Assembly (NCBI GenBank): GCA_038894275.1
Contig: JAWAPU010000013.1
Location: forward strand, 1 to 12,266
From: JAWAPU01 sp038894275
GTDB lineage: Archaea; Nanobdellota; Nanobdellia; UBA10117
Reading direction: 5' to 3'
Length of the DNA stretch: 12,266 nt
Within the stretch, counting starts at the first letter, position 1. Every line of letters begins with the position of its first letter. Positions 1-6,235 of this stretch are shown here, piece after piece. Made by a program: the position numbers and the translations under genes. A model generated the notes under the pieces. That model made no database searches. It was not told the origin of the DNA and saw only the letters and a program-made list of their open reading frames with translations.

Positions 1-1
1 G

Positions 2-790
2 GCAAAAAAATTTGGAATTTTCCCAGATCAAATTGTACTAATGGTGCATTGAGGAAGTAGAGGTTTCGGTCATCAAATTTGTGCCGATTATGTATCTATT
101 TTTAGACAAAAAATGAAAGATTGGCAAATAAAAGTAAGAGATGTCGAATTAGCCTGCGCACCAATTTACACAAAAGAAGCGCAAGATTATCTCGCTGCAA
201 TGAAATGTGCTGCAAATTATGCTTTTGGCAATAGGCAATTAATTTTACACAGAGTAAGAGAAGTATTTGAAAAAGTTTTTGGATTGGACGCCGAGAAACT
301 TGGATTACATTTAGTTTATGATGTTGCACATAATGTTGCCAAAATTGAAGACCATTTGATAAATGGTAAGAGAAAAAAAGTAATTATGCATAGGAAAGGA
401 GCTACGAGATGCTTCGGACCAGGAAGAAAAGAGCTCGCTCCAATTTATAGAGACATTGGCCAACCAGTAATAGTTGGAGGAAGCATGGAAACTGGTTCAT
501 ATCTATGTGTTGGCACGCAAAAAGCGATGGAGCTAACATTTGGAAGTACAATGCACGGTTCTGGCAGGACGATGTCAAGAGCTGCAGCGAAAAAGAAAGT
601 TAGAGGCGCAGAATTACAAAAAGAAATGGAAAAAAAAGGAATTTATGTTCGATCCGTATCTTATTCTGGTTTAGCAGAAGAAGCGGGTGTAGCATATAAG
701 AATATTTCAGATGTCGTAGATACGATGCATATTGCTGGCGTTAGTAAAAAAGTAGTTGCTTTTACACCGGTTGGAAATATCAAAGGATGA
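2..790 (+). CDS. rtcB: RtcB RNA-splicing ligase, C-terminal part, with in-frame TGA (5' partial)
   Basis: RtcB joins RNA 2',3'-cyclic-phosphate or 3'-phosphate ends to 5'-OH ends using GTP and Mn2+, and seals spliced tRNA halves in archaea. About 262 codons are visible, a little over half of the usual ~480. The frame is open from the left edge and reads FGIFPDQIVLMVH, then TGA (50-52), then GSRGFGHQICADY. This is the metal-ligand motif H-[C/S/T]-GSRG-x-GHQ, so family sequence continues without a break across the TGA. Downstream hallmarks are intact: VYDVAHN (metal His at 329-331), MHRKGATR (386 on), the guanylylated His of MHGSGR (554-556), EEAGVAYKN, and the C-terminal Lys-Gly. The ATG at 113 is only an internal Met and would discard the metal-binding His, so I do not use it as the start. 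The TGA may encode selenocysteine, or be a nonsense mutation or sequencing error. The family assignment is certain; the coding status is not. Confidence 0.9.
50..52 (+). other. In-frame TGA at the Cys/Ser/Thr position of the RtcB HxGSRG motif
   Basis: The codon follows CAT (the metal-binding His) and precedes GGA-AGT-AGA-GGT (GSRG). Many RtcB proteins, including the human one as I recall it, have Cys here, and TGA is one base from TGT or TGC. TGA ends nine genes in this window (rtcB itself, L2, L22, L29, S17, S4e, L5, S14, L6), so wholesale reassignment of TGA is excluded. Candidate explanations are selenocysteine, a recent nonsense mutation or a base-call error. Confidence 0.6.
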
Positions 791-814
791 CACTTTAGGT
801 AATTTTTAACATAT

Positions 815-830
815 CGAAAAATTTATATAT
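815..830 (+). promoter_or_regulatory. Archaeal BRE/TATA promoter for the 82-residue orphan gene
   Basis: A purine-rich BRE-like CGAAAA (815-820) is followed by the TATA box ATTTATATAT (821-830). The expected start of transcription, about 25 bases downstream of the box, is near 850. That leaves a leader of about 10 bases before the ATG at 861. A short T run (803-807) just upstream could end the rtcB transcript. Confidence 0.6.
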
Positions 831-860
831 AGCAAATAATATTTTAACTAGGGAGTAGTA

Positions 861-1109
861 ATGGCGTCCTCAAAATTTAAAGGTGTTCAAGTATTTGATC
901 TTACAGATAGAAAACAAGAAAAAGCATACTATGCTATGCTTAAAAACGTTGTAAAAAATAAACAAAAAATACCCATTATGGCTAAAGGAATGATGCGATT
1001 GGTCGATTTCACTAAAAAACTTGCTAAATTAGATATTTACCCACCTTTCGAAACAGCTTGGACAAAAAAGGAAAAAATCATACTCGGCAAGTTCTTTTGT
1101 GGCCAGTAG
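861..1109 (+). CDS. Hypothetical protein, 82 residues
   Basis: I do not recognise this protein. It is small and basic, with Lys-rich helical stretches (KQEKAYYAMLKNVVKNKQK near residues 17-35), a Met-rich patch around residues 40-46 and a C-terminal FFCGQ. There is no signal peptide or membrane segment. Its own TATA box and a near-leaderless ATG support it as a gene. It is the only gene here that stops with TAG. Its last codons (CTC-GGC-AAG and GGC-CAG) are unusually GC-rich for the window and are complementary to the structured element just downstream, so the 3' end may serve as both code and RNA structure. Coding is likely from the ordinary codon use and amino acid mix; function is unknown. 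Confidence 0.6.
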   Translation: MASSKFKGVQVFDLTDRKQEKAYYAMLKNVVKNKQKIPIMAKGMMRLVDFTKKLAKLDIYPPFETAWTKKEKIILGKFFCGQ

Positions 1110-1172
1110 CCATGTGCCTCCTATGACCGGCCAGCATTTGCCGAGAGCTGGCCGGAATCACATTTCTGTTCC
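1083..1172 (+). ncRNA. GC-rich structured RNA element with possible pseudoknot
   Basis: A perfect 9-bp stem pairs CCGGCCAGC (1127-1135) with GCTGGCCGG (1147-1155) around the 11-base loop ATTTGCCGAGA (1136-1146). A lower stem can form between ATGTG (1112-1116) and CACAT (1159-1163). The loop sequence TTGCCGAG (1138-1145) is exactly complementary to CTCGGCAA (1083-1090) inside the preceding gene, which allows a pseudoknot. GGCCAG (1101-1106) can compete for CTGGCC (1148-1153), and GGAA (1154-1157) can pair with TTCC (1169-1172). The G+C content stands out sharply. There is no following T-run typical of a terminator, and it matches no RNA family I know. It could be a 3'-UTR regulatory structure, a leader for the next gene or a separate small RNA. 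Confidence 0.5.
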
Positions 1173-1180
1173 ATAAGGTA

Positions 1181-1190
1181 GTTTTAAATA
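1181..1190 (+). promoter_or_regulatory. TATA box for the winged-helix gene
   Basis: GTTTTAAATA lies about 26 bases (from its centre) before the ATG at 1212, which predicts a leaderless transcript starting at or next to that ATG. This supports 1212 over the upstream TTG at 1194. Confidence 0.45.
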
Positions 1191-1211
1191 ATTTTGTCTT
1201 CTATTTTTACT

Positions 1212-2534
1212 ATGCTCACCGAAAACTTAGAAGATATAATATTAAGATTTGAAGATAAAGAGCAAAAAGTAATTGATTTAAAAAATATAGTCAAAATAGC
1301 AGCCATTCGTGAAGATTTTGATTTAGATACTCTTTTTAACGCCAGTTTTTTTCCATTACAAAGGAAACATAGTTATTTGGATAACGACCCTACAAATTTT
1401 AGATATTTTACGGTTTTATACACTCTTTATAATTTATCTTATGAAAATGAAAAAAAGAAATGGGAAGGCGTCACGCCACACACAATTTCAAATTATGCAA
1501 GTATAAACATTCACGATGTTTATAGATGTTTAAACGAATTAGTAAAATTAAATTTTGTTGAAAAATTAAAAATAACTGATGAAAATTGGTTCAAAAAATT
1601 AAAAGAAAAAAAGGAAGAATTTGAAAAAAATAAAAAAGATTCCTTAGCAATTATAGCTAAGTATGAACCTTTACTTAAACAAGCATTTGAAATTTCACCT
1701 TGTGCTGCAAGCTATTTAAGAAAAGAATTGAAAAAAAAGATCGGGAAAAAAATTAAAGAAGATGAAGATTTTGAACTTTTAAAACCCTCTGGGAGGCCTA
1801 TTTATTATTATAGAATTACAGAGGAAGGAAAAACTTTTTTACAAAACATTAGAAAAGAATGTTCCAAGCAATACGATTTTTTTTCAAATGTTTTTAACAA
1901 AATTAAAGAAAAATTAAACGGCCATAATTTAGAACATAAAATTTTCGCTAAATATGGAATTTTACATTTGCCAGAAAATAGATTAGAAGCAAGTTACAAA
2001 GTTTATTCTGAAATTTTAGAAGAATATAAACAATTGCCAAAAGATGCTCGCGAGATTTGTACGATCAGCTTAAAAGAATTTCAAATAGGAAAAAATAAAA
2101 TAAAATTGGCTTGCATACCTGAAGAAATATCAAATCACCAAAAAGAAGAAATTGCAAAATTCTACTTAAGCGAAAATAAAGTTTATGCTAAACTCTTAAA
2201 CTCAAAAGAATTGCTTGATGTTTTTAAAATTGGAAATTGGGCTTCAAACCAAATCGATGAATTTTACAATTATTTAAGCCAAAATCAAAAAGATAAAGCA
2301 TATGAAATTCTTTGTAAAGAGATTAGAAATAAAAATTTAAATTTGACAAGAATCGAAAAATTATATTTAGCAAGTAAAAACAATAAAATAATTCCTTTTT
2401 ACGCAGGTAAAAAACACGAAATTAACGAAATTATACTGACAAATAACGAGTCGCTTTATTTAGGCGAATTTGCAGGCATAATTTTTCTTCCAGTCTATTT
2501 TGGGAAAATTTTAAAAAAACAACACCATAAATAA
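1212..2534 (+). CDS. Winged-helix protein with coiled-coil insertion, function unknown
   Basis: Product of 440 residues. Residues ~65-115 look like a winged helix-turn-helix: a helical YFTVLYTLYNLS, then VTPHTISNYASINIHDVYRCLNELVKLNFVE with the recognition helix in VYRCLNEL. The wing is interrupted by a Lys/Glu-rich segment (residues ~125-200, probable coiled coil) before the GRPIYYYRITEEGKTFL strand-turn seen in PadR/MarR/TrmB-type regulators. The C-terminal ~230 residues are not recognised. It is soluble, with no membrane segment. I start it at ATG 1212 because of the TATA spacing; TTG 1194 would add six residues. Four bases separate it from the next gene, so the two form a pair directly upstream of the ribosomal cluster. 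DNA binding is inferred from the pattern only, and no target is visible. Confidence 0.65.
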   Translation: MLTENLEDIILRFEDKEQKVIDLKNIVKIAAIREDFDLDTLFNASFFPLQRKHSYLDNDPTNFRYFTVLYTLYNLSYENEKKKWEGVTPHTISNYASINIHDVYRCLNELVKLNFVEKLKITDENWFKKLKEKKEEFEKNKKDSLAIIAKYEPLLKQAFEISPCAASYLRKELKKKIGKKIKEDEDFELLKPSGRPIYYYRITEEGKTFLQNIRKECSKQYDFFSNVFNKIKEKLNGHNLEHKIFAKYGILHLPENRLEASYKVYSEILEEYKQLPKDAREICTISLKEFQIGKNKIKLACIPEEISNHQKEEIAKFYLSENKVYAKLLNSKELLDVFKIGNWASNQIDEFYNYLSQNQKDKAYEILCKEIRNKNLNLTRIEKLYLASKNNKIIPFYAGKKHEINEIILTNNESLYLGEFAGIIFLPVYFGKILKKQHHK

Positions 2535-2538
2535 GACA

Positions 2539-2940
2539 GTGGAAATAAAAAATCTTGAAGCATATTTAAATGAATTAAAGAGCAAATACAACGGAGAAGA
2601 AAAAGAGATATATGAAATAAATGGATACAACGAAGCTGCAAAAGACATACTCTTTGGCTTGCAGGAATACGATAACTTTTTAGAAGAATGGGAATTAAAA
2701 AGATGCGTAGAATTTCTTGTTTACTTAGGCGAACTTTTTAAGGACGCTGAAACATATATTGTCATAGAGCATAGTAAAATGTATAAGAATTTACCAGATA
2801 AAGGTCTTTGGGGTTGTTATATATTTAATGATCGGCAAAACCCGACTGAAGTTTTACTTGTATATGGGTTAATGCCCTTAGAAAGAAACGCCAATCACTT
2901 AACCAATCGCTTAACAATAATAGAATTATATTCTAAATAA
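2539..2940 (+). CDS. Hypothetical protein, 133 residues, GTG start
   Basis: I do not recognise this acidic protein. The N-terminal third is helical and charged (KNLEAYLNELKSKYNGEEKE). The middle has FLEEWELKRCVEFLVYLGELF, and the C-terminal third carries aromatic strands (GLWGCYIF, VLLVYGLMPLE). There is no signal peptide or clear membrane span. The start is GTG at 2539, four bases after the stop of the winged-helix gene and with no Shine-Dalgarno sequence; no nearby in-frame ATG would give a better start. The spacing implies co-transcription and possibly joint function with its neighbour, perhaps as a ligand-sensing or partner subunit. That role is speculation. Confidence 0.6.
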   Translation: MEIKNLEAYLNELKSKYNGEEKEIYEINGYNEAAKDILFGLQEYDNFLEEWELKRCVEFLVYLGELFKDAETYIVIEHSKMYKNLPDKGLWGCYIFNDRQNPTEVLLVYGLMPLERNANHLTNRLTIIELYSK

Positions 2941-2956
2941 ATTTAAAACTAATAAT

Positions 2957-2972
2957 GAGAAACTTTTTAAAG
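2957..2972 (+). promoter_or_regulatory. BRE/TATA promoter at the head of the ribosomal cluster
   Basis: Purine-rich GAGAAA is followed by CTTTTTAAAG (2963-2972). The centre of the box lies about 26 bases before the ATG of L3 at 2994, so the cluster's first mRNA is probably leaderless. No Shine-Dalgarno sequence precedes L3. Confidence 0.5.
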
Positions 2973-2993
2973 CAATTTTCTTAATGAGCAAAT

Positions 2994-3989
2994 ATGGGGC
3001 ATATCAAAAGAAAGCGCCCGAGAAGAGGAAGTTTGCAATTTTGGCCTAGAGTTAGAGCTAAAAGAATTTATCCTGCCCCGCACTTTGCAAGAAAATCCGA
3101 AGCAAAATTACTTGGGTTTTTAGGTTATAAAGCAGGGATGACCTCTGCAATAATTATTGATAATAAACCTAAATCTCCGACTAAAGGAGAAGAGATTAAA
3201 AGAGCTGTAACAATAATAGAAACTCCTCCAATTACAATTTTCGGAATTAGATTTTATAAAAAAGACCATTACGGCTTAAAAGTAATTGGTGAAGTTTGGG
3301 TAGATAGATTGGATAAAAATTTAGCAAGAAAACTAAAACTTCCAAAAAAACAAAAATGGACTTTGGAGAAATTAAAAGAAAATCTGCCTCAAACAGCAGA
3401 AATTAGAGTTTTGACGCACACAAACCCAAAAGAAACCGGTTTGGGAAAGAAAAAACCAGAAATTTTAGAAATACCGATTGGCGGGTCTGTAGAAGAACAA
3501 TTTAATTATGCTTCATCTATTTTAGGCAAAACGATTTCAATAACCGATGTATTCAAAGAAGGCCAATATGTCGATGTTCATGCTGTTACAAAAGGAAAAG
3601 GATTTGAAGGCGATATTAAAAGATTTGGTGTTAAATTAGCATCACATAAAGCAGAATTTGGAAGAAGGCACAGAGCAACAATGGGTCCGATAACACCGGC
3701 AGTGACTGGTTGGTGGATTGCTCAACCAGGCCAATACGGATATAACACGCGAACAGAGTATAATAAACAAATAATTAAAATTTCAAATTGTAAAGACTTA
3801 AATATCAACCCTGTTTCTGGTTTTAGCAGATATGGTTTAGTTAAAAATACTTATGTAATATTAGACGGATCAACACCTGGCCCCAAAAAAAGAACAATAG
3901 TGTTGACGCATGCAAAAAGATTAAATAAATCCGTACCTGAAACCGCGCCGGAAATAACGCATGTTTCATTAAGGTCGCAACAAGGTTAA
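2994..3989 (+). CDS. rpl3: Large-subunit ribosomal protein L3 (uL3)
   Basis: An early-assembling 50S protein whose long loop reaches the peptidyl transferase centre. The N-terminus GHIKRKRPRRGSLQFWPR is the archaeal/eukaryotic L3 opening. It is followed by FLGYKAGMTS, VDVHAVTKGKGFEGDIKRFG (residues ~195-215) and GWWIAQPGQYGYNTRTEYN. The length of 331 residues is normal for archaea. The ATG at 2994 gives exactly the family N-terminus. L3 opens the cluster, and its stop is one base from the L4 start in the TAAAATG junction. I see no defect. Confidence 0.97.
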   Translation: MGHIKRKRPRRGSLQFWPRVRAKRIYPAPHFARKSEAKLLGFLGYKAGMTSAIIIDNKPKSPTKGEEIKRAVTIIETPPITIFGIRFYKKDHYGLKVIGEVWVDRLDKNLARKLKLPKKQKWTLEKLKENLPQTAEIRVLTHTNPKETGLGKKKPEILEIPIGGSVEEQFNYASSILGKTISITDVFKEGQYVDVHAVTKGKGFEGDIKRFGVKLASHKAEFGRRHRATMGPITPAVTGWWIAQPGQYGYNTRTEYNKQIIKISNCKDLNINPVSGFSRYGLVKNTYVILDGSTPGPKKRTIVLTHAKRLNKSVPETAPEITHVSLRSQQG

Positions 3990-3990
3990 A

Positions 3991-4800
3991 ATGAAAGTTC
4001 CTATGTATTCTTTGGATGGAGAAATCATCTCACAAATAGAACTACCCAAACAATTTTATGAAGAAATAAGAGATGACTTAATTAAAAGAGCGGCTTTATC
4101 TGTTCTTTCTAAAACTCATCAACCTTACGGCACGGACCCGTTAGCAGGGAAAAGGCAAGGAAAAGCATGGCCAAAAAGAAGAAGAAAATTTGGCACGACT
4201 TATGGAAAAGGAATTTCGAGAGTTGCCAGAAAAAGATTATGGAGAAGAGGCGCACAAATAGGTTGGGTTGGTGCTCGAGGAGCTCAAACAGTAAAAGGAA
4301 TTAAAGCGTTTCCACCAAAAGTCAATAAAATATTTGAAGAAGAAATTAATAAAAAAGAAAATAAAAAAGCGATCAGGTCAGCGCTTGCTGCATGCGCAAA
4401 TTTAGAAAAAGTCGGTGCAAAACATAAAATAAAACTTACCGCAGTTCCAATTGTTGTCGAGGATAAAATCGAAGAAGTGAATAAGACAAGAGAAATATAC
4501 AAAATTCTTAAAAATTTGGGCTTAAAGGACGAACTTAAAAGAATTAAAGAGAAGAAGATCAGGCCTGGAAAAGGGAAAATGCGTGGAAGAAAGTATAAAA
4601 CAAAAGCAGGTCCTTTGATAATTGTATCTAAACCTTGTAAATTAGAATTATCAGCAAGAAATTTAGTAGGAGTAGATGTTTGTCAAATAAATTTTTTAAA
4701 CGCTGCATTACTTGCTCCAGGTGCACAAGCAGGTAGGTTAACAATTTGGAGCAAGGCTGCTTTAGAAAAATTAGAAAAGGAGAAATTATTTATAAAATAA
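3991..4800 (+). CDS. rpl4: Large-subunit ribosomal protein L4 (uL4)
   Basis: L4 binds 23S rRNA domain I and lines the nascent-peptide exit tunnel with its extended loop. The loop is visible at residues ~45-110: HQPYGTDPLAGKRQGKAWPKR followed by a run of Arg/Lys/Gly and WRRGAQIGWVGARGAQ. The C-terminal domain contains RPGKGKMRGRKYKTKAGPLIIV and the conserved ARNLVGVDVCQINFLNAALLAPG. The 269 residues are typical for archaea. It is joined to L3 and L23 by TAAAATG on both sides, with no strong Shine-Dalgarno, which suggests translational coupling. Confidence 0.97.
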   Translation: MKVPMYSLDGEIISQIELPKQFYEEIRDDLIKRAALSVLSKTHQPYGTDPLAGKRQGKAWPKRRRKFGTTYGKGISRVARKRLWRRGAQIGWVGARGAQTVKGIKAFPPKVNKIFEEEINKKENKKAIRSALAACANLEKVGAKHKIKLTAVPIVVEDKIEEVNKTREIYKILKNLGLKDELKRIKEKKIRPGKGKMRGRKYKTKAGPLIIVSKPCKLELSARNLVGVDVCQINFLNAALLAPGAQAGRLTIWSKAALEKLEKEKLFIK

Positions 4801-4801
4801 A

Positions 4802-5065
4802 ATGGCAGATCCTTTCGATATATTAAAATATCCGCTTTCCACCGAAAAAGCAGTTAGACAGATGGAAAGTGAAAATAAATTAATATTTATTGTAGATGCA
4901 AAAGCGTCAAAGAAAGCCATAAAATGGGCTATAGAAAAAGCATTTAATGTTAAAGTTGAAAAAGTAAACACTGCTATTATGCGAGACGGTAAGAAAAAAG
5001 CATATATAAAACTTAAACCAGAAACACCTGCTTCAGACGTGACAACCGCATTAGGTTTAACTTAA
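4802..5065 (+). CDS. rpl23: Large-subunit ribosomal protein L23 (uL23)
   Basis: L23 sits at the exit of the peptide tunnel and is part of the docking site for SRP and other nascent-chain factors. Diagnostic segments are LKYPLSTEKAVRQME at the N-terminus, KLIFIVDAKASKKAIKWAIEKAFNVKVEKVNT in the middle and KKAYIKL near the C-terminus. The 87 residues are normal for archaeal L23. It starts one base after the L4 stop and ends one base before L2. Confidence 0.96.
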   Translation: MADPFDILKYPLSTEKAVRQMESENKLIFIVDAKASKKAIKWAIEKAFNVKVEKVNTAIMRDGKKKAYIKLKPETPASDVTTALGLT

Positions 5066-5066
5066 A

Positions 5067-5783
5067 ATGGGAAAAAGATTACAAACACAAGCAAGAGGTG
5101 CGGGAGGACCTAGATATAGAGCAAATTCCCACAGATTTATTGGAAAAATAACCTATCCTTTTTCAATTAAAAAATTAAATGGCGAAGTTATAGATATTTT
5201 AGATTGCCCTGGACATAGTGCACCATTAATCAAAATTTTGTATGAAAATGGTGAAGAAGCGCTATTGCCAGCTCCATTAGGAATAAAAGTTGGCGCAAAG
5301 GTGGCATTAGGCCCAAATTCACCAATTGCAATAGGTTCTGTTTTGCCACTTGCTGAAATACCATCTGGAACTTATATTTTTGGCATAGAAAAAGAACCTT
5401 TTAATGGGCCAGAATTTGTCCGAACATCTGGCAATGCTGCTGTAGTTGTAGGAAAAGAAAAAGATAAAGTTTTGGTTCGACTGCCTTCTAAAAAAACTCT
5501 TCTTTTTAACGGCAAATGCCGTGCGACTATTGGAATAATTGCGGGCGGCGGTCGAATAGAAAAACCATGGGTTAAAGGGGGTAAAAAAGCCATAGCACTT
5601 GCGGCTAAAGGAGGCAAAATCTTTCCAAAAGTTTCAGGTGTTGCAAAAAATGCTATTGATCATCCATTTGGCGGCACGCACAGGCGCACAAAAGGAAGAC
5701 CGACAACCACAAGGAGAACAGGTATACCTCCAGGTAGAAAAGTCGGTCTCTTAGCAGCAAGAAAAACCGGAAGAGGCAAATGA
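5067..5783 (+). CDS. rpl2: Large-subunit ribosomal protein L2 (uL2)
   Basis: L2 is needed for subunit association and lies near the peptidyl transferase centre. The N-terminus GKRLQTQARGAGGPRYRANSHR and the RNA-binding core (VIDILDCPGHSAPL, ALLPAPLGIKVG, VRLPSKK, CRATIGIIAGGGRIEKPWVKGG) are typical. At residues ~200-225 the conserved HPFGG is followed by THRRTKGRPTTTRRTG and then IPPGRKVG. Most archaeal L2 proteins that I recall have a third Gly and a His-rich stretch there, so this loop looks divergent. The 238 residues are normal. It ends with TGA, and a probable promoter for S19 follows. Confidence 0.97.
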   Translation: MGKRLQTQARGAGGPRYRANSHRFIGKITYPFSIKKLNGEVIDILDCPGHSAPLIKILYENGEEALLPAPLGIKVGAKVALGPNSPIAIGSVLPLAEIPSGTYIFGIEKEPFNGPEFVRTSGNAAVVVGKEKDKVLVRLPSKKTLLFNGKCRATIGIIAGGGRIEKPWVKGGKKAIALAAKGGKIFPKVSGVAKNAIDHPFGGTHRRTKGRPTTTRRTGIPPGRKVGLLAARKTGRGK

Positions 5784-5790
5784 TTGGCGT

Positions 5791-5802
5791 AATATTTATA
5801 AG
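5791..5802 (+). promoter_or_regulatory. Internal TATA box before S19
   Basis: AATATTTATAAG is centred about 29 bases upstream of the S19 ATG at 5826, which predicts a very short or absent leader. The 42-base gap between L2 and S19 is larger than most gaps in the cluster, and no Shine-Dalgarno sequence is present. This fits an internal promoter that splits the cluster here. Confidence 0.5.
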
Positions 5803-5825
5803 ATATCAAAAAAGTTTGGAAAACA

Positions 5826-6233
5826 ATGGCAAAGGTTTTTACTTATAAAGGAAAAACGCAAGAAATGTTAGAAAAATTAAATCTAAACGAATTGGCAGAG
5901 ATCTTGCCAGCTAGATTAAGAAGAACAATTAAAAGAATGCTCAAAAGAGGATACACACCTGCAGAAAAAGGTTTGCTAAAAAAAATCGATGCTGTAAAAA
6001 AAGGTTTGCGCACAAAACCAATTAAAACTCATTGTAGAGAAATGCCTATTTTGCCAAATATGTTTGGCTTAACAATTCATGTTCATAATGGTAAAGAATT
6101 TGTCCCTGTGCGAATAAATCCAGAAATGATTGGAAACCGATTGGGAGATTTCGTATTAAATTGTAAAGAAGTTAAACATGGAGGTCCTGGTATTGGATCG
6201 ACAAGAGGTTCAAAGTTCTTATCGGTTAAGTAA
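5826..6233 (+). CDS. rps19: Small-subunit ribosomal protein S19 (uS19)
   Basis: S19 sits in the head of the 30S subunit and contacts the A-site finger of the large subunit. Its signature region is present: RRTIKRMLKRGYTPAEKGLL, then KPIKTHCREMPILPNMFGLTIHVHNGKEFVPVRINPEMIGNRLGDFV, and HGGPGIGSTRGSKFLSVK at the end. The N-terminal ~40 residues (FTYKGKTQEMLEKLNLNELAEILPAR) are the archaeal/eukaryotic extension. The 135 residues are normal. It is followed after two bases by L22. Confidence 0.97.
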   Translation: MAKVFTYKGKTQEMLEKLNLNELAEILPARLRRTIKRMLKRGYTPAEKGLLKKIDAVKKGLRTKPIKTHCREMPILPNMFGLTIHVHNGKEFVPVRINPEMIGNRLGDFVLNCKEVKHGGPGIGSTRGSKFLSVK

Positions 6234-6235
6234 AA

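Noticed and set aside
50..52. Genome-wide reassignment of TGA to Trp, Gly or Cys
   Set aside because: TGA ends L2, L22, L29, S17, S4e, L5, S14 and L6 exactly where these proteins should end, and Trp is encoded by TGG.
113..790. RtcB gene starting at ATG 113
   Set aside because: The Met is internal to the family alignment. Conserved RtcB sequence continues upstream in the same frame through the TGA to the window edge, and a protein from 113 would lack the metal-binding HxGSRG motif.
1111..1163. Hairpin as a canonical SECIS element
   Set aside because: The 5' ATGA and 3' GGAAT beside the stem resemble a eukaryote-type SECIS core, but the pairing gives A-A where G-A is needed and the loop lacks AA. 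The archaeal GAA/A internal loop is also absent, and the element lies beyond a separate gene more than 300 bases from rtcB.
1083..1172. tRNA, SRP RNA or RNase P RNA gene
   Set aside because: No T-loop consensus, acceptor pairing, SRP helix-8 motif or RNase P core motif could be found in the element.
1194..1211. TTG start for the winged-helix protein
   Set aside because: The ATG at 1212 fits the TATA spacing better, and TTG would lie upstream of the predicted start of transcription.
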